NCBI RefSeq assembly: GCF_000935125.1
Contig: NZ_JRKI01000061.1
Coordinates: forward strand, 124,001-188,000
Reading direction: 5' to 3'
Origin: Streptomyces natalensis ATCC 27448
GTDB lineage: Bacteria > Actinomycetota > Actinomycetes > Streptomycetales > Streptomycetaceae
Length of the DNA: 64,000 nt
Part shown: one piece after another, positions 51,191 through 61,962 of the stretch
Layout of the letters: every line of letters starts with the position of its first letter
How positions within the stretch are numbered: position 1 is the first letter of the stretch
Made by a program: the position numbers and the translations under genes
The notes under the pieces: generated by a model
What the model was told of the DNA's origin: nothing
What the model saw: only the letters and a program-made list of their open reading frames with translations
Database searches by the model: none

Positions 51191-54100
51191 GTGAGGCGAA
51201 GCAAGGCGAGCCCCGAGCCGCCGGAACCGCGGCGGGGCAACTTCACCCCGCCGCCGCGCGGTGGCGTACCGGCTTCCGATGCGTCCGAGAACACGGTCGC
51301 GAAGCCTCCGGTCAGTGGCGGTAAGTACTCCCCGCGCAACTGGCGGGTGGCCACCCGGCTGAACGCCATTCTGCTGATCCCCGTGCTGCTCGCCCTGGTC
51401 TTCGGCGGGCTGCGGGTCAACAGTTCGTTCGCCACCTGGCAGGAAGCCCAGGACGCGGAGAACACCGCGAAACTCGTTCGCGCCGCGCTTTCCTACAGCA
51501 ACGCCCTGCTCGACGAGCGGGACCGCACCGCCGCCCCGCTGCTCAAGGGCCAGAAGGACGACCCGGTCGTCGAGGAGGCGCGCACCGCCACCGACGATGC
51601 CGCCGACGCCTTCCACCAGGCCGCCAAGGCCATGCCGGACAAGCCCGGTCTCCAGCGCCGCCTCGCCTCGTTCGAGAAGGTCGAGCCCAAGCTGGACGGG
51701 CTGCGCAAGGTCGCCTACACCTCCCGGCTGCACGGTGTGAAGACCGAGGAGAACTACGTCGGCATCCAGCACCCGCTGATGGAGTTCGCCAACGAACTCG
51801 GCCTGGGCACCGGCAACATCACCTCCTACGGGCGCACCGTCTACGCCGTCGCACTGGCGAAGGCCGCCGCATCCCTCGAGCGCTCCATCGGCACCCACCT
51901 GCTGATCGACCCGGCCGGCCCGCAGGGCGGCCGGGAGCACAAGCTCCAGCTGACCTCGTTCGCCTCGTACCGCTACCTGGAGGGCATCGCCATCCAGGAG
52001 TACACCTCCGGCGGCACGCCCGAGGACGTCGAGCGGCTCACCAAGGACGCCGCAGCGCTCAAGGCCACGGCGCAGCAGCAGCTGGCGCAGGCCAAGGCGC
52101 AGGCGAAGGCGGTCGGCCGGCCGTTCCGTACGCCGCCGCCCATCGACTCCATGTCCGACTTCATCGCCTCCGGTGCGGCGCCCGAGGCGCTCGCCGCCAA
52201 GGGCATCACGTCCGACAGCTGGTTCGCGGCCGCGACCGGCAAGTTCACCATGTACCGGTCCATCGAGAAGGACCTGGCGGACAAGGCGGTGAACGAGGCC
52301 GCGTCGATCGCCGACGACGCCCGGCGGTCCACCTTCGTCGACTCCGGCATCGTGCTGGCCGCCCTGATCATCGCGTTCGTCGTGGCCGGGCTGATGGCCC
52401 GCCGGATGAGCCGCAACATGCGCCAGCTGCGCACCGCCGCCTTCAGCGTCGCCGAGCAGCGGCTGCCGATGCTGGTCGACCAGCTCTCGCGGACGGACCC
52501 GGGCCGGGTCGACACCCGTGTCCAGCCGATCCCGATCTCCACCACGGACGAGATCGGCGAGGTCGCCCGCGCCTTCGACCAGGTGCACCGCGAGGCCGTG
52601 CGGCTGGCCGCCGAGCAGGCGCTGCTGCGGGGCAACGTCAACGCGATCTTCACCAACCTCTCCCAGCGCAACCAGGGCCTGATCGAGCGCCAGCTGACGC
52701 TGATCACGGACCTGGAGAACAACGAGGCGGACCCGGACCAGCTGGAGAGCCTCTTCCGGCTCGACCACCTCGCCACGCGTATGCGCCGTAACGGCGAGAA
52801 CCTCCTGATCCTCGCCGGTGAGGACCCCGGGGCCCGGTGGAACCAGCCGGTGCCGCTGGTGGACGTGCTGCGGGCGGCGACCTCCGAGGTCGAGTCGTAC
52901 GAGCGAATAGAGCTGACCGGCGTCCCCGAGAGCGAGATCCACGGCACCGCGGTCACCGACCTGGTGCATCTGCTCTCCGAGCTGCTGGAGAACGCCACCA
53001 CGTTCTCCTCGCCGCAGACCAAGGTGCGGGTGGCCGCGACCCGGCTGCCCGACGGCCGGGTCATGATCGAGATTCACGACAAGGGCATCGGGCTGACCCC
53101 CGAGGACTTCGCGGACATCAACCACAAGCTGGCCAACCCGCCGAGCGTGGATGCGGCGGTCTCCCAGCGGATGGGCCTGTTCGTGGTCGGCCGGCTGGCC
53201 GACCGGCACGGCATCCGCGTCCAGCTGCGCCCCTCGGGCGAGCAGGCCGGCACCACCTCGCTGGTCATGCTGCCGGAGGCGATCACCCACGGCGGTGGCG
53301 GCGAGGAGTACGAGGAGTACGAGGACGACTTCACGGTCTCCCGGATCGTTCCCGAGCAGCCGCAGCAGCACCCCGTCTACGAGGACCGTCAGCGCACCGC
53401 CGCCGAGCTGGGCTTCGACGACGGCGGCTACGGGCACCCCGACGCCGCCCCGGAGCTGGACCCGGTGGGCCGTTCGCTTCTGCGCGAGGAGCGCAGGGCG
53501 GCGCTGGAGGCGCAGGCCGGCGGGCAGCAGGCCGCCGCGCCCTCGGGTGGCTTCCCGGACCCCGCGGATACCTTCTCGGGCCTCGGGGACGCCTTCTCGG
53601 ACCGAGGCGAACAGGCGTCGCATTCCGGCCAGGCGGCATATGCGGAAGGCGACCGGCCGCTCTACGACGACCGTGCGCACGGCAGCTCGGCGTTCGGTGA
53701 TCCGGGCGCCGCGCAGACCACTGGCCAGCACCCCTACGCCCCCGAGCAGACCTTCGCCCCGGCCGACCGGGCCGAACGCCCCGCGTTCGACGGTTACTTC
53801 GGGACCGAAGCGGAATCTGACCGGAATACAACTGCCGCTCCCGCTGATGCGTCCGAGCGCGTACCATTCGAGCGTCCGGGCCAGTCCCCGAGCGACTCCC
53901 CCACGCTGACCGACGCCGGCCTTCCGCGCCGCGGAGGCCTTGGTCAGCAGTCACCGCAGGCTCAGCAGCAGGCTGAGCAGCAGTGGCAGGAGGAGCCCGT
54001 GGAGCCGGTGGCGCCCCCGCAGCAGCAGGGCGCGACGGTCAACGGCCTGGGCAGCTCCGATTGGCGCAGCTCCAACGACGAGCGATGGCAGCGGGCGGAG

Positions 54101-54355
54101 CGACTGCGCCGGCCGGCGGCCGGTGGGGTCACGTCCTCCGGTCTTCCCCGGCGGGTGCCCAAGGCCAACCTGGTCGAAGGCGCCGCGGAGCAGACCCCGC
54201 AGGGCGGCCCCCAGGTCTCCCGCGCCCCGGAGGACGTTCGCGGCCGGCTGAGCAATCTGCGCCGTGGCATCCAGCAGGGACGCAACGCGGGCGCGGAACC
54301 CCAGAATGACCGACAGGGCTTCGGCCCCGGCAGCACCTACGATCAGGAGCGTTAG
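51191..54355 (+). CDS. cvnA2: CvnA-type sensor histidine kinase-like protein, conservon 2
   Basis: 1054 residues from GTG 51191. Same layout as the first: membrane segment near residues 56-76 (LNAILLIPVLLALVFGGLRV), sensing domain, second segment near 385-405, LDHLATRMRRNGENLL near 524, LLENATTFSSPQTKV, HDKGIGLTPEDF and a shorter disordered tail ending RVPKANLVEGAA and GRLSNLRRGIQQGRNAG. The sensing domains of the two proteins differ much more than their ATPase parts, suggesting different signals. Confidence 0.93.
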   Translation: MRRSKASPEPPEPRRGNFTPPPRGGVPASDASENTVAKPPVSGGKYSPRNWRVATRLNAILLIPVLLALVFGGLRVNSSFATWQEAQDAENTAKLVRAALSYSNALLDERDRTAAPLLKGQKDDPVVEEARTATDDAADAFHQAAKAMPDKPGLQRRLASFEKVEPKLDGLRKVAYTSRLHGVKTEENYVGIQHPLMEFANELGLGTGNITSYGRTVYAVALAKAAASLERSIGTHLLIDPAGPQGGREHKLQLTSFASYRYLEGIAIQEYTSGGTPEDVERLTKDAAALKATAQQQLAQAKAQAKAVGRPFRTPPPIDSMSDFIASGAAPEALAAKGITSDSWFAAATGKFTMYRSIEKDLADKAVNEAASIADDARRSTFVDSGIVLAALIIAFVVAGLMARRMSRNMRQLRTAAFSVAEQRLPMLVDQLSRTDPGRVDTRVQPIPISTTDEIGEVARAFDQVHREAVRLAAEQALLRGNVNAIFTNLSQRNQGLIERQLTLITDLENNEADPDQLESLFRLDHLATRMRRNGENLLILAGEDPGARWNQPVPLVDVLRAATSEVESYERIELTGVPESEIHGTAVTDLVHLLSELLENATTFSSPQTKVRVAATRLPDGRVMIEIHDKGIGLTPEDFADINHKLANPPSVDAAVSQRMGLFVVGRLADRHGIRVQLRPSGEQAGTTSLVMLPEAITHGGGGEEYEEYEDDFTVSRIVPEQPQQHPVYEDRQRTAAELGFDDGGYGHPDAAPELDPVGRSLLREERRAALEAQAGGQQAAAPSGGFPDPADTFSGLGDAFSDRGEQASHSGQAAYAEGDRPLYDDRAHGSSAFGDPGAAQTTGQHPYAPEQTFAPADRAERPAFDGYFGTEAESDRNTTAAPADASERVPFERPGQSPSDSPTLTDAGLPRRGGLGQQSPQAQQQAEQQWQEEPVEPVAPPQQQGATVNGLGSSDWRSSNDERWQRAERLRRPAAGGVTSSGLPRRVPKANLVEGAAEQTPQGGPQVSRAPEDVRGRLSNLRRGIQQGRNAGAEPQNDRQGFGPGSTYDQER

Positions 54356-54356
54356 T

Positions 54357-54779
54357 GTGAGCCCGATGAGCCAGGCGGCGCAGAATCTGAACTGGTTGAT
54401 CACCAACTTCGTGGACAACACCCCTGGGGTGTCCCACACGGTCGTGGTCTCCGCGGACGGACTCCTCCTCGCCATGTCCGAGGGATTCCCTCGTGACAGA
54501 GCCGACCAGCTGGCGGCGGTGGCCTCCGGGCTGACGTCGCTGACGGCCGGCGCCTCCCGCATCTTCGAGGGCGGGAGCGTGAACCAGACCGTGGTGGAGA
54601 TGGAGCGCGGCTTCCTCTTCATCATGTCCGTCTCGGACGGATCGTCGCTGGCCGTGCTCGCGCACCCCGAGTGCGACATCGGCCTCGTCGGTTACGAGAT
54701 GGCCCTGCTGGTCGACCGCGCGGGCAATGTTCTGACGCCCGATCTGCGTGCCGAACTGCAGGGCAGCCTTCTCAACTAA
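54357..54779 (+). CDS. cvnB2: CvnB-type roadblock/LC7 protein, conservon 2
   Basis: 140 residues from GTG 54357, or 137 from ATG 54366. Almost identical to the first copy at the protein level (TAGASRIFEGGSVNQT against TSGASRIFEGGTVNQT). The nucleotide sequence has many synonymous differences, unlike parts of cvnD. AGGAG ribosome-binding site lies in the end of cvnA2. Confidence 0.94.
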   Translation: MSPMSQAAQNLNWLITNFVDNTPGVSHTVVVSADGLLLAMSEGFPRDRADQLAAVASGLTSLTAGASRIFEGGSVNQTVVEMERGFLFIMSVSDGSSLAVLAHPECDIGLVGYEMALLVDRAGNVLTPDLRAELQGSLLN

Positions 54780-54863
54780 CAGACAGGCAGTGCGTTTCCC
54801 GCCACCGCGCCATATGGTTCGGTGGCGCGACCGGCGTCAGATTGGCAAGTTGGAGGAGGAGAC

Positions 54864-55478
54864 GTGGCAACGCCCCCCAGCGGATACCCGTACGGTTCCG
54901 GGCCCGAGCCCGGTCCTGGTGGCGAGACCCATAACAACCGCTTCAACTTTCCGTCTGCGCCGAGCCGCCGGCCGCAGCGGTCCGAACCGCCGCGGCCGCA
55001 GCAGCACCAGCAGCCGCAGCGGCCGTACGACTCCCAGCCGTACGAGCCGTCGCCGTACGAACAGCCGCAGGCGCCCCGCATCCAGCCGGTGCAGCCGCAG
55101 CGGCGGGCACCCGAGCCGTCCCCCACCGGGGGCACGCACAATCCGCTCGTGCGCCCGTACGCGATGACCGGAGGGCGGACCCGGCCGCGCTACCAGCTCG
55201 CCATCGAGGCGCTGGTCAGCACGACCGCCGACCCGTCGCGACTCCAGGGCCAGCTGCCGGAGCACCAGCGCATCTGCCACCTCTGCCGCGAGATCAAATC
55301 GGTGGCCGAGATCTCGGCCCTGCTCTCCATCCCCCTCGGCGTCGCCCGGATCCTCGTCGCCGACCTGGCGGAGGCCGGACTCGTCGCCATTCACCAGCCC
55401 GGCGGGGACGAGACCGCCGGCGGACAGCCAGATGTGACACTGCTCGAAAGGGTGCTCAGTGGACTTCGCAAGCTCTAG
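54864..55478 (+). CDS. cvnC2: CvnC-type DUF742 protein, conservon 2
   Basis: 204 residues. GTG start with GGAGGAGGAG upstream. The DUF742 core matches cvnC1, but the N-terminal 100 residues are longer and disordered, rich in Gln, Pro, Arg and Tyr (QQHQQPQRPYDSQPYEPSPY). Stop overlaps cvnD2 by 20 bp. Confidence 0.93.
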   Translation: MATPPSGYPYGSGPEPGPGGETHNNRFNFPSAPSRRPQRSEPPRPQQHQQPQRPYDSQPYEPSPYEQPQAPRIQPVQPQRRAPEPSPTGGTHNPLVRPYAMTGGRTRPRYQLAIEALVSTTADPSRLQGQLPEHQRICHLCREIKSVAEISALLSIPLGVARILVADLAEAGLVAIHQPGGDETAGGQPDVTLLERVLSGLRKL

Positions 55479-56037
55479 CGGTGCAGCCCGCTCCACCACC
55501 TCCGCGAAGATCGTGGTGGCGGGCGGCTTCGGCGTGGGCAAGACCACGTTCGTCGGGGCCGTCTCAGAGATCAATCCGCTGCGTACCGAAGCCGTGATGA
55601 CCTCCGCCTCGGCGGGGATCGACGACCTCACGCACGCGCCGGACAAGACGACCACGACCGTGGCGATGGACTTCGGCCGGATCACGCTGGACCAGGACCT
55701 GATCCTGTACCTGTTCGGTACGCCCGGTCAGGACCGTTTCTGGTTCATGTGGGACGACCTGGTACGCGGCGCGATCGGCGCCGTCGTCCTGGTGGACACC
55801 CGCCGCCTGGCCGACTGCTTCCCCGCGGTCGACTACTTCGAGAACTCCGGCCTGCCGTTCGTCATCGCCCTCAACGGCTTCGACGGACACCAGCCCTACA
55901 CGCCGGACGAGGTACGCGAGGCGTTGCAGATCGGCCCGGACGCTCCGATCATCAGCACCGACGCGCGGCACCGCAGCGAGGCCAAGAGCGCGCTCATCAC
56001 GCTCGTTGAGCACGCGCTGATGGCGCGACTGCGGTAG
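55459..56037 (+). CDS. cvnD2: CvnD-type Ras-like GTPase, conservon 2
   Basis: 192 residues. Protein nearly identical to CvnD1, differing mostly at both ends and at short patches (DDLTHAPDKT, ALNGFDGH, IGPDAPIISTDA). About 210 consecutive bases around 55655-55863 are identical to cvnD1. Confidence 0.95.
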   Translation: MDFASSSGAARSTTSAKIVVAGGFGVGKTTFVGAVSEINPLRTEAVMTSASAGIDDLTHAPDKTTTTVAMDFGRITLDQDLILYLFGTPGQDRFWFMWDDLVRGAIGAVVLVDTRRLADCFPAVDYFENSGLPFVIALNGFDGHQPYTPDEVREALQIGPDAPIISTDARHRSEAKSALITLVEHALMARLR

Positions 56038-56111
56038 CGGTCGGCGCCGGAGCCTGCGACAGCGCTCGGCGCTGGGCCTGCGAGCTCTCTGTGCGCCCCT
56101 GTGCGGCGCTG

Positions 56112-56150
56112 GGCCCCCGTACACCTCTGGACGAGGCGTACGGGGGCCTT
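56112..56150 (+). terminator. Terminator of the second conservon
   Basis: 11-bp stem GGCCCCCGTAC (56112-56122) / GTACGGGGGCC (56138-56148) with an inner CCTC/GAGG extension, followed by TT. Confidence 0.8.
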
Positions 56151-56166
56151 CTGCGTCCGTCAGGGG

Positions 56167-56826
56167 CTACTTACGGGACGCGGGGCACTGTTTCCACGCG
56201 AAGTGGTACAGGGTGTTGATGCTGCCGTCGGTGGAGTCCATCGCCATGAAGCTGGTGGCGGCGGCCTTGCGGGAGCCCGCGTCCACCCGCAGTTCGGTGT
56301 TGATGTTGAAGTAGCGCTCTTCGCCGCACGGGGCGTAGACCAGCGCACCGACGTCGGTCTCGTCGGACGACTGCCAGTCGGTGTCGTAGGGGCCGCCGAA
56401 GACATGGCTCTTACGAACCGTCTGCTGCTGGCCCTGGAAGTAGTAGCCGGCCACTTCCGTTCCCTTGGCGCCCTCGGCCAGCGAGGCGTAGCCGCGGTAG
56501 TCGGCCCTGGCGATCGCGTAGGTGAAGCCCTGCGGAACATGGACATTCAGCGCGATCTGGCAGTTCTTGCGGGAGTCGGTGGGTTTGCTGTCGCCGCCGG
56601 CCTGCGCGAGGTATTCGCTGTAGGTGACGGTGAACGCCGTGTTGTCGGGGGCGATGGCCACCGCGGCGCTGCCGGGTCTGCACCCGGAACCGTTCACCGT
56701 GGCCACGTCTATGGTGATCTTGCCGGCCGGCGGTTCGTCGCCGGGCCGGGCCAACGGGGTGGGGGATGCCGATCCGGCGAGGAGCAGGGATGCCGCGGCG
56801 GCAGCAGCACCGAGGGTGCTGAGCAT
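56167..56826 (-). CDS. Secreted DUF4360 family protein
   Basis: 219 residues. Signal peptide LSTLGAAAAAASLLLAGSAS then mature part with ITIDVATVNGSGCRPGSAAV, VTYSEYLAQAGG, NVHVPQGFTYAIARADYRGY and a C-terminal WKQCPASRK. The three conserved Cys suggest disulfides. Start ATG 56824-56826 with GGAAG upstream. Function unknown; homologues are common secreted proteins in Streptomyces and fungi. Confidence 0.87.
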   Translation of the reverse strand: MLSTLGAAAAAASLLLAGSASPTPLARPGDEPPAGKITIDVATVNGSGCRPGSAAVAIAPDNTAFTVTYSEYLAQAGGDSKPTDSRKNCQIALNVHVPQGFTYAIARADYRGYASLAEGAKGTEVAGYYFQGQQQTVRKSHVFGGPYDTDWQSSDETDVGALVYAPCGEERYFNINTELRVDAGSRKAAATSFMAMDSTDGSINTLYHFAWKQCPASRK

Positions 56827-56965
56827 GGGCACTTCCTTCCGGTCGTCCTGGAACCCGCGGAGCGGGACCGAGGAGTGGAATGACGAGCGCATGCCAGCAT
56901 GGGGATCTCCGCCTGAACAGCCGTCAGGCGCAGGCTCGGTACGAACCTACGCCACGTTTTGGCCG

Positions 56966-57289
56966 TCTCCCCACGTTGTCGGCCGTCCCGCCGTGGGGTG
57001 TTCTCACCGTTGCGCCTGCGGCGGGCGTGGGTTGGTACGGGTGCGGTGCCACGCCTCCGGACTTCGTCCTGCGGCGCGGCCCCTCCCGTGGGTGGGAGGG
57101 AAGAGGCCGGTGGGGGTGCACGTAGCCGTCTACGTGCACCCCCACTGTCTTTCTTCCACCCACAACGGGGAGGGGTCGGGCCGCAGGACGAAGTCCGGAG
57201 GCGTGGCACCGCACCCGTACCAACCCACGCCCGCCGCAGGCGCTACGGCGAGAAGACACCGCGGCGGGACGGCCGACAACGTGGGGAGA
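56966..57289. mobile_element. 324-bp palindromic element, MITE-like
   Basis: Left arm 56966-57125 and right arm 57130-57289 are inverted copies of 160 bp around a 4-bp centre (CCGT). Outer ends (TCTCCCCACGTTG...) and a 64-bp core (57012-57075 against 57180-57243) match perfectly; differences cluster near the inner third. No transposase gene. The right end is 7 bp from the accE stop. No target-site duplication is obvious. Could also act as a transcription barrier. Confidence 0.8.
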
Positions 57290-57295
57290 AACCCC

Positions 57296-57502
57296 TTAAG
57301 GTCGGCGCCAGCTGGTGGCGGCGTGGAAGCCCCCCTGCCGCTCCAGGCGGCGCCACGGCGCCGCCGTGTGGCGGGGGCGGCGGGGCTCAACGGTGGGGCG
57401 GTGGGCCGCACGGGCCAGGAGGACGGCGGTCAGGGCGGCGAGTTCTTCCTCGCTGGCCTGACCCTTCTCGACGCGGATGGGCTGGTCGACGGGGCTTGTC
57501 AC
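57296..57502 (-). CDS. accE: Acyl-CoA carboxylase epsilon subunit
   Basis: 68 residues: IRVEKGQASEEELAALTAVL, then WRRLERQGGFHAATSWRRP. This matches the small epsilon subunits (AccE/PccE) that stabilise carboxylase holoenzymes in actinomycetes. GTG start with GAGAAG upstream. Lies 60 bp after accB. Confidence 0.88.
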   Translation of the reverse strand: MTSPVDQPIRVEKGQASEEELAALTAVLLARAAHRPTVEPRRPRHTAAPWRRLERQGGFHAATSWRRP

Positions 57503-57562
57503 GGCGGTCTTCTCGATTCTGTGACGTAACGGAAGGAGTGGCGTGAACGGGTGGAGCGGCGA

Positions 57563-59146
<1,584 letters not shown>

Positions 59147-59351
59147 GTATCGACGGTACGTGTGCGGACCTCACGACACCGATGTTGGTTTCGTACAACG
59201 TCGGGTCCGATTTGGTGGGCAGGCAGCACAGAATCGCGCTGTATGCGTTGCGCGTCCGGGCGGCCGAACGGGTGACGCGGGGTCGCGGCAACTGTAAGGG
59301 GCCGACAAACGGCGCGCCGGTGCGGTTGTACGGATTGCGCGACGTACGGGG

Positions 59352-61748
59352 TCAGGCGAGGGCGACCGTACAGGTGTGGGTGGCGCAGGCGGTGCCGGGA
59401 TTCAGGCGCAGCCGCAGGGCGGGCGCGGTCGCCAGGACCTCGACGGACGGGTCGTGGCCAAGGACCGCGCGCACCGGTGCGGACCAGGTGATCTCCAGGG
59501 GCGCGCCGGTGCGGTCGGGCGCCGCGGCGCACAGCCGGGCGGTGCCACCGCGCCGCCGTACCAGGACGGCGGCCGGCCCGCCACTGGAGAGCTCCCCCGC
59601 GCTGCCCGCCCGCCAGAAAGTGGCGGCCGTTACGCCGAGCGAGTGCACCGCTACGGCATGACGGGTGGTGTCGTGGGCGAGCACGGTCAGCCAGTGCCGG
59701 TCGGCGGCGCGGGCGGCGAGGGTGCGGGTGGTGGCGCCGGGCATCAGGAGGTAGGCGTAGCGGGCGTCGGTGGGGTCGGTGCCGTGGTCGTGCCAGAGGG
59801 TGAGGTAGCGGCGGGTGAGCGGGGTCGGGTCGGAGCCGGTGTTGATGTCGTGCCAGGAGCCGGTGCGGGCCTCGCGGCGGACGGTGAGGTCGGCGCCGCC
59901 GGGGAAGACATAGCCGCCGTGGCCGGCCAGGTGCGCCCAGCGGGCCCGCCGGTGGCGGGTGGTGCACCCCAGGGTGCCGGGCCGGCGGACGCCGTCGACG
60001 GTGAGGGCGGCGGTGCCGTGCTCCCCCAGCGCCCGGTTGTCGACGATGGTCTCGGCGGGCACGCCGTCGCGGGCGGTGATGCCCGCGCCCAGGCAGACCA
60101 CGCAGTCCCCCAGGAAGAACCAGGACTTCCTGGCGACCAGCGTGGAGGCCGGCCCGCGCAGGTCCTGTCCCACGGCGGCCCATTCCCCGTCGGTGGTGCC
60201 GCCCACCCAGCGTGCGGCGGGCTTGGGCTCGCCCCAGCCGCCGCCCTCGTTGTCGGCCAGGCGCTTGGTGGAGACGGTGGTGCCGGGCAGCCGATAGGGG
60301 TCGACGGTGGGCCAGAAGGCATCGGTGTACTGGTCGCCGCCGAAGTCGGCGCCCCACCAGTAGAGCATTCCGGCGCCGGTGTGCCAGCCGCGCGGGTTCT
60401 CGCCGTTGCCGTTCTCGTAGTAGGTGATCCGGTCGGAGGCCATGGCCAGGCCCGCGGCCCAGCCGGGGCGGCGGTGCACCGCGCGGTCCATGGCGGGAAA
60501 AAGGCGGTGGCCGACGGGTTCCGGGGCGGCGGGCGCGGGGCTGTGGGCGACGGCGGCGAGGCGGGCGAGGTCGGCGACCGTGTACTGCCGGTCGGTCAGG
60601 ACGGGCAGAGTGCGGTCCCGGTCGATCCAGCCCTTGATCATGCCGTGCCAGCGCTCGCGCTCCGCGGCGCTCGCGGCCGGGGCGAGCAGGGCGACGGCGG
60701 CGATCAGCGCATGGCCGTGGAAGTGGTCGCTGCGCATCACCCGTCGCTCGTCGCCACGCAGATAACCGCGGCTGACGGCGCGGCCGTTGACGCTGTCCAT
60801 CATCAGTCCGTTGAGGAGCAGCGGCGCATAGGCGTGCTCCACGCTGTCGAAGACGGTCTGCCGGGCGGGGTCGGTGACCGCCCACGGCGAGCCGTCCAGG
60901 AGTGTGAAGAGCCGGCCCAGGCCGTCGAGCAGGACGGCGCCGTAGGTGCCGGAGTAGGGGACCCAGGTGTGCTGGAGGAAGGAGCCGTCGGCGTAGAGGC
61001 CGTCGCCCCGGGTGACGTACGGGAAGACGGGGCTCAGGGCGTCGCGGGCGAGGGCGATCTTTGCGGGGGCGCGGCCGAGGATGCCGCGCAGGGCGACGAC
61101 GCGGCACAGGTCGACGCGATTGGCGCCGGTGCTGGTGCCGGTGTAGTCGCCGAGCACGGCGTCGGGGACGAAGTGGTCGACGGCGGCGAGGTAGCGCTCG
61201 CGCCGGGTGCCGGTGAGCCGGGCGTCGACGAGCGCGACGGTGTCCAGCAGCAGTTTCGGGGCGCCGATCTGCCATTCCCACCAGTTGCCGTACCGGTCGG
61301 TGGACGTGTTGTAGACGGTGGCGTCGAGGTGGTCGAGGCCGGTGAGGACGTCGGCGGCGAGTTCCGGGTCGCCGGTGTGTCCGGTGCCGGGCTGGGCGAC
61401 GGCCTGGGCCATGGTGTTCAGCCGTCCGTAGCTGCGGGTGATGCCGGACGGCGGGTCGTAGGGGCAGTCCGGCCAGAGGGAGGTGCCGGTGGGGCGCATG
61501 GCCGTACGGAAGGCGGCGGCGAGGGTGCCGGTCTCACGGAGGGCGGCGGCGTACGGCGCGGCCTCGGGGTCGAAGCCGGTGCCGAGGGTGAGGTCGCGCC
61601 AGCGGGCCAGGAGGGCGGCGCAGGGGTCCTCGGCGGCCGCGGGGCCCGGCGGGAGCGAGAGGCTCAGCGCGCCCGCGGCGGAGGCGGCGAGAAATCCCCG
61701 GCGGGACCAGGCGGCGGGGGCGGGGACGGTCGGCTCGGTCGAGGGCAC
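59352..61748 (-). CDS. Secreted polysaccharide lyase family 8 (hyaluronate/chondroitin/xanthan lyase-like)
   Basis: 798 residues. Twin-arginine signal WSRRGFLAASAAGALSLSL near residues 15-33. PL8 layout: alpha-toroid with GNWWEWQIGAPKLLLDTVAL and DYTGTSTGANRVDLCR; catalytic region with RSDHFHGHAL, ASDRITYYENGNGENPRGWH and GWHTGAGMLYWWG; C-terminal beta domains. GTG at 61746-61748 with GGAGAGGA upstream is preferred over ATG 61772. Substrate within the family cannot be told. Confidence 0.9.
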   Translation of the reverse strand: MPSTEPTVPAPAAWSRRGFLAASAAGALSLSLPPGPAAAEDPCAALLARWRDLTLGTGFDPEAAPYAAALRETGTLAAAFRTAMRPTGTSLWPDCPYDPPSGITRSYGRLNTMAQAVAQPGTGHTGDPELAADVLTGLDHLDATVYNTSTDRYGNWWEWQIGAPKLLLDTVALVDARLTGTRRERYLAAVDHFVPDAVLGDYTGTSTGANRVDLCRVVALRGILGRAPAKIALARDALSPVFPYVTRGDGLYADGSFLQHTWVPYSGTYGAVLLDGLGRLFTLLDGSPWAVTDPARQTVFDSVEHAYAPLLLNGLMMDSVNGRAVSRGYLRGDERRVMRSDHFHGHALIAAVALLAPAASAAERERWHGMIKGWIDRDRTLPVLTDRQYTVADLARLAAVAHSPAPAAPEPVGHRLFPAMDRAVHRRPGWAAGLAMASDRITYYENGNGENPRGWHTGAGMLYWWGADFGGDQYTDAFWPTVDPYRLPGTTVSTKRLADNEGGGWGEPKPAARWVGGTTDGEWAAVGQDLRGPASTLVARKSWFFLGDCVVCLGAGITARDGVPAETIVDNRALGEHGTAALTVDGVRRPGTLGCTTRHRRARWAHLAGHGGYVFPGGADLTVRREARTGSWHDINTGSDPTPLTRRYLTLWHDHGTDPTDARYAYLLMPGATTRTLAARAADRHWLTVLAHDTTRHAVAVHSLGVTAATFWRAGSAGELSSGGPAAVLVRRRGGTARLCAAAPDRTGAPLEITWSAPVRAVLGHDPSVEVLATAPALRLRLNPGTACATHTCTVALA

Positions 61749-61861
61749 GGCGGGTCCTCTCCAGGGCGTCATCGGTGTCAACCGGGGTGTGGTGCGGGGC
61801 ACTTGGGGCCGTGCCTGATGTAGCACCGGGCCCGAGGGGCGGCAATGACCCCGGCACACTG

Positions 61862-61912
61862 TTGAATTTTGAACCAAACCTGCTACGCTGAAATTCGTTG
61901 AACATTAAACAA
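61862..61912 (+). promoter_or_regulatory. YceI-gene promoter with AT-rich operator-like sequence
   Basis: TTGAAT (61862-61867), 16-bp spacer, TACGCT (61884-61889). Across the expected start lies TTGAACATTAAACAA (61898-61912), an AT-rich near-palindrome of the kind bound by MarR-type repressors in actinobacteria. The regulator is not in the window. Confidence 0.55.
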
Positions 61913-61962
61913 TTCTCGCGCACCGCTGCCCCAGCCCCCGCGACCGTCCCCGAGGAGGAGCC

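Noticed and set aside
56880..57259. Short open frames on both strands inside the 324-bp palindrome
   Set aside because: They are mirror images of each other because of the inverted repeat, and lack ribosome-binding sites and codon bias.
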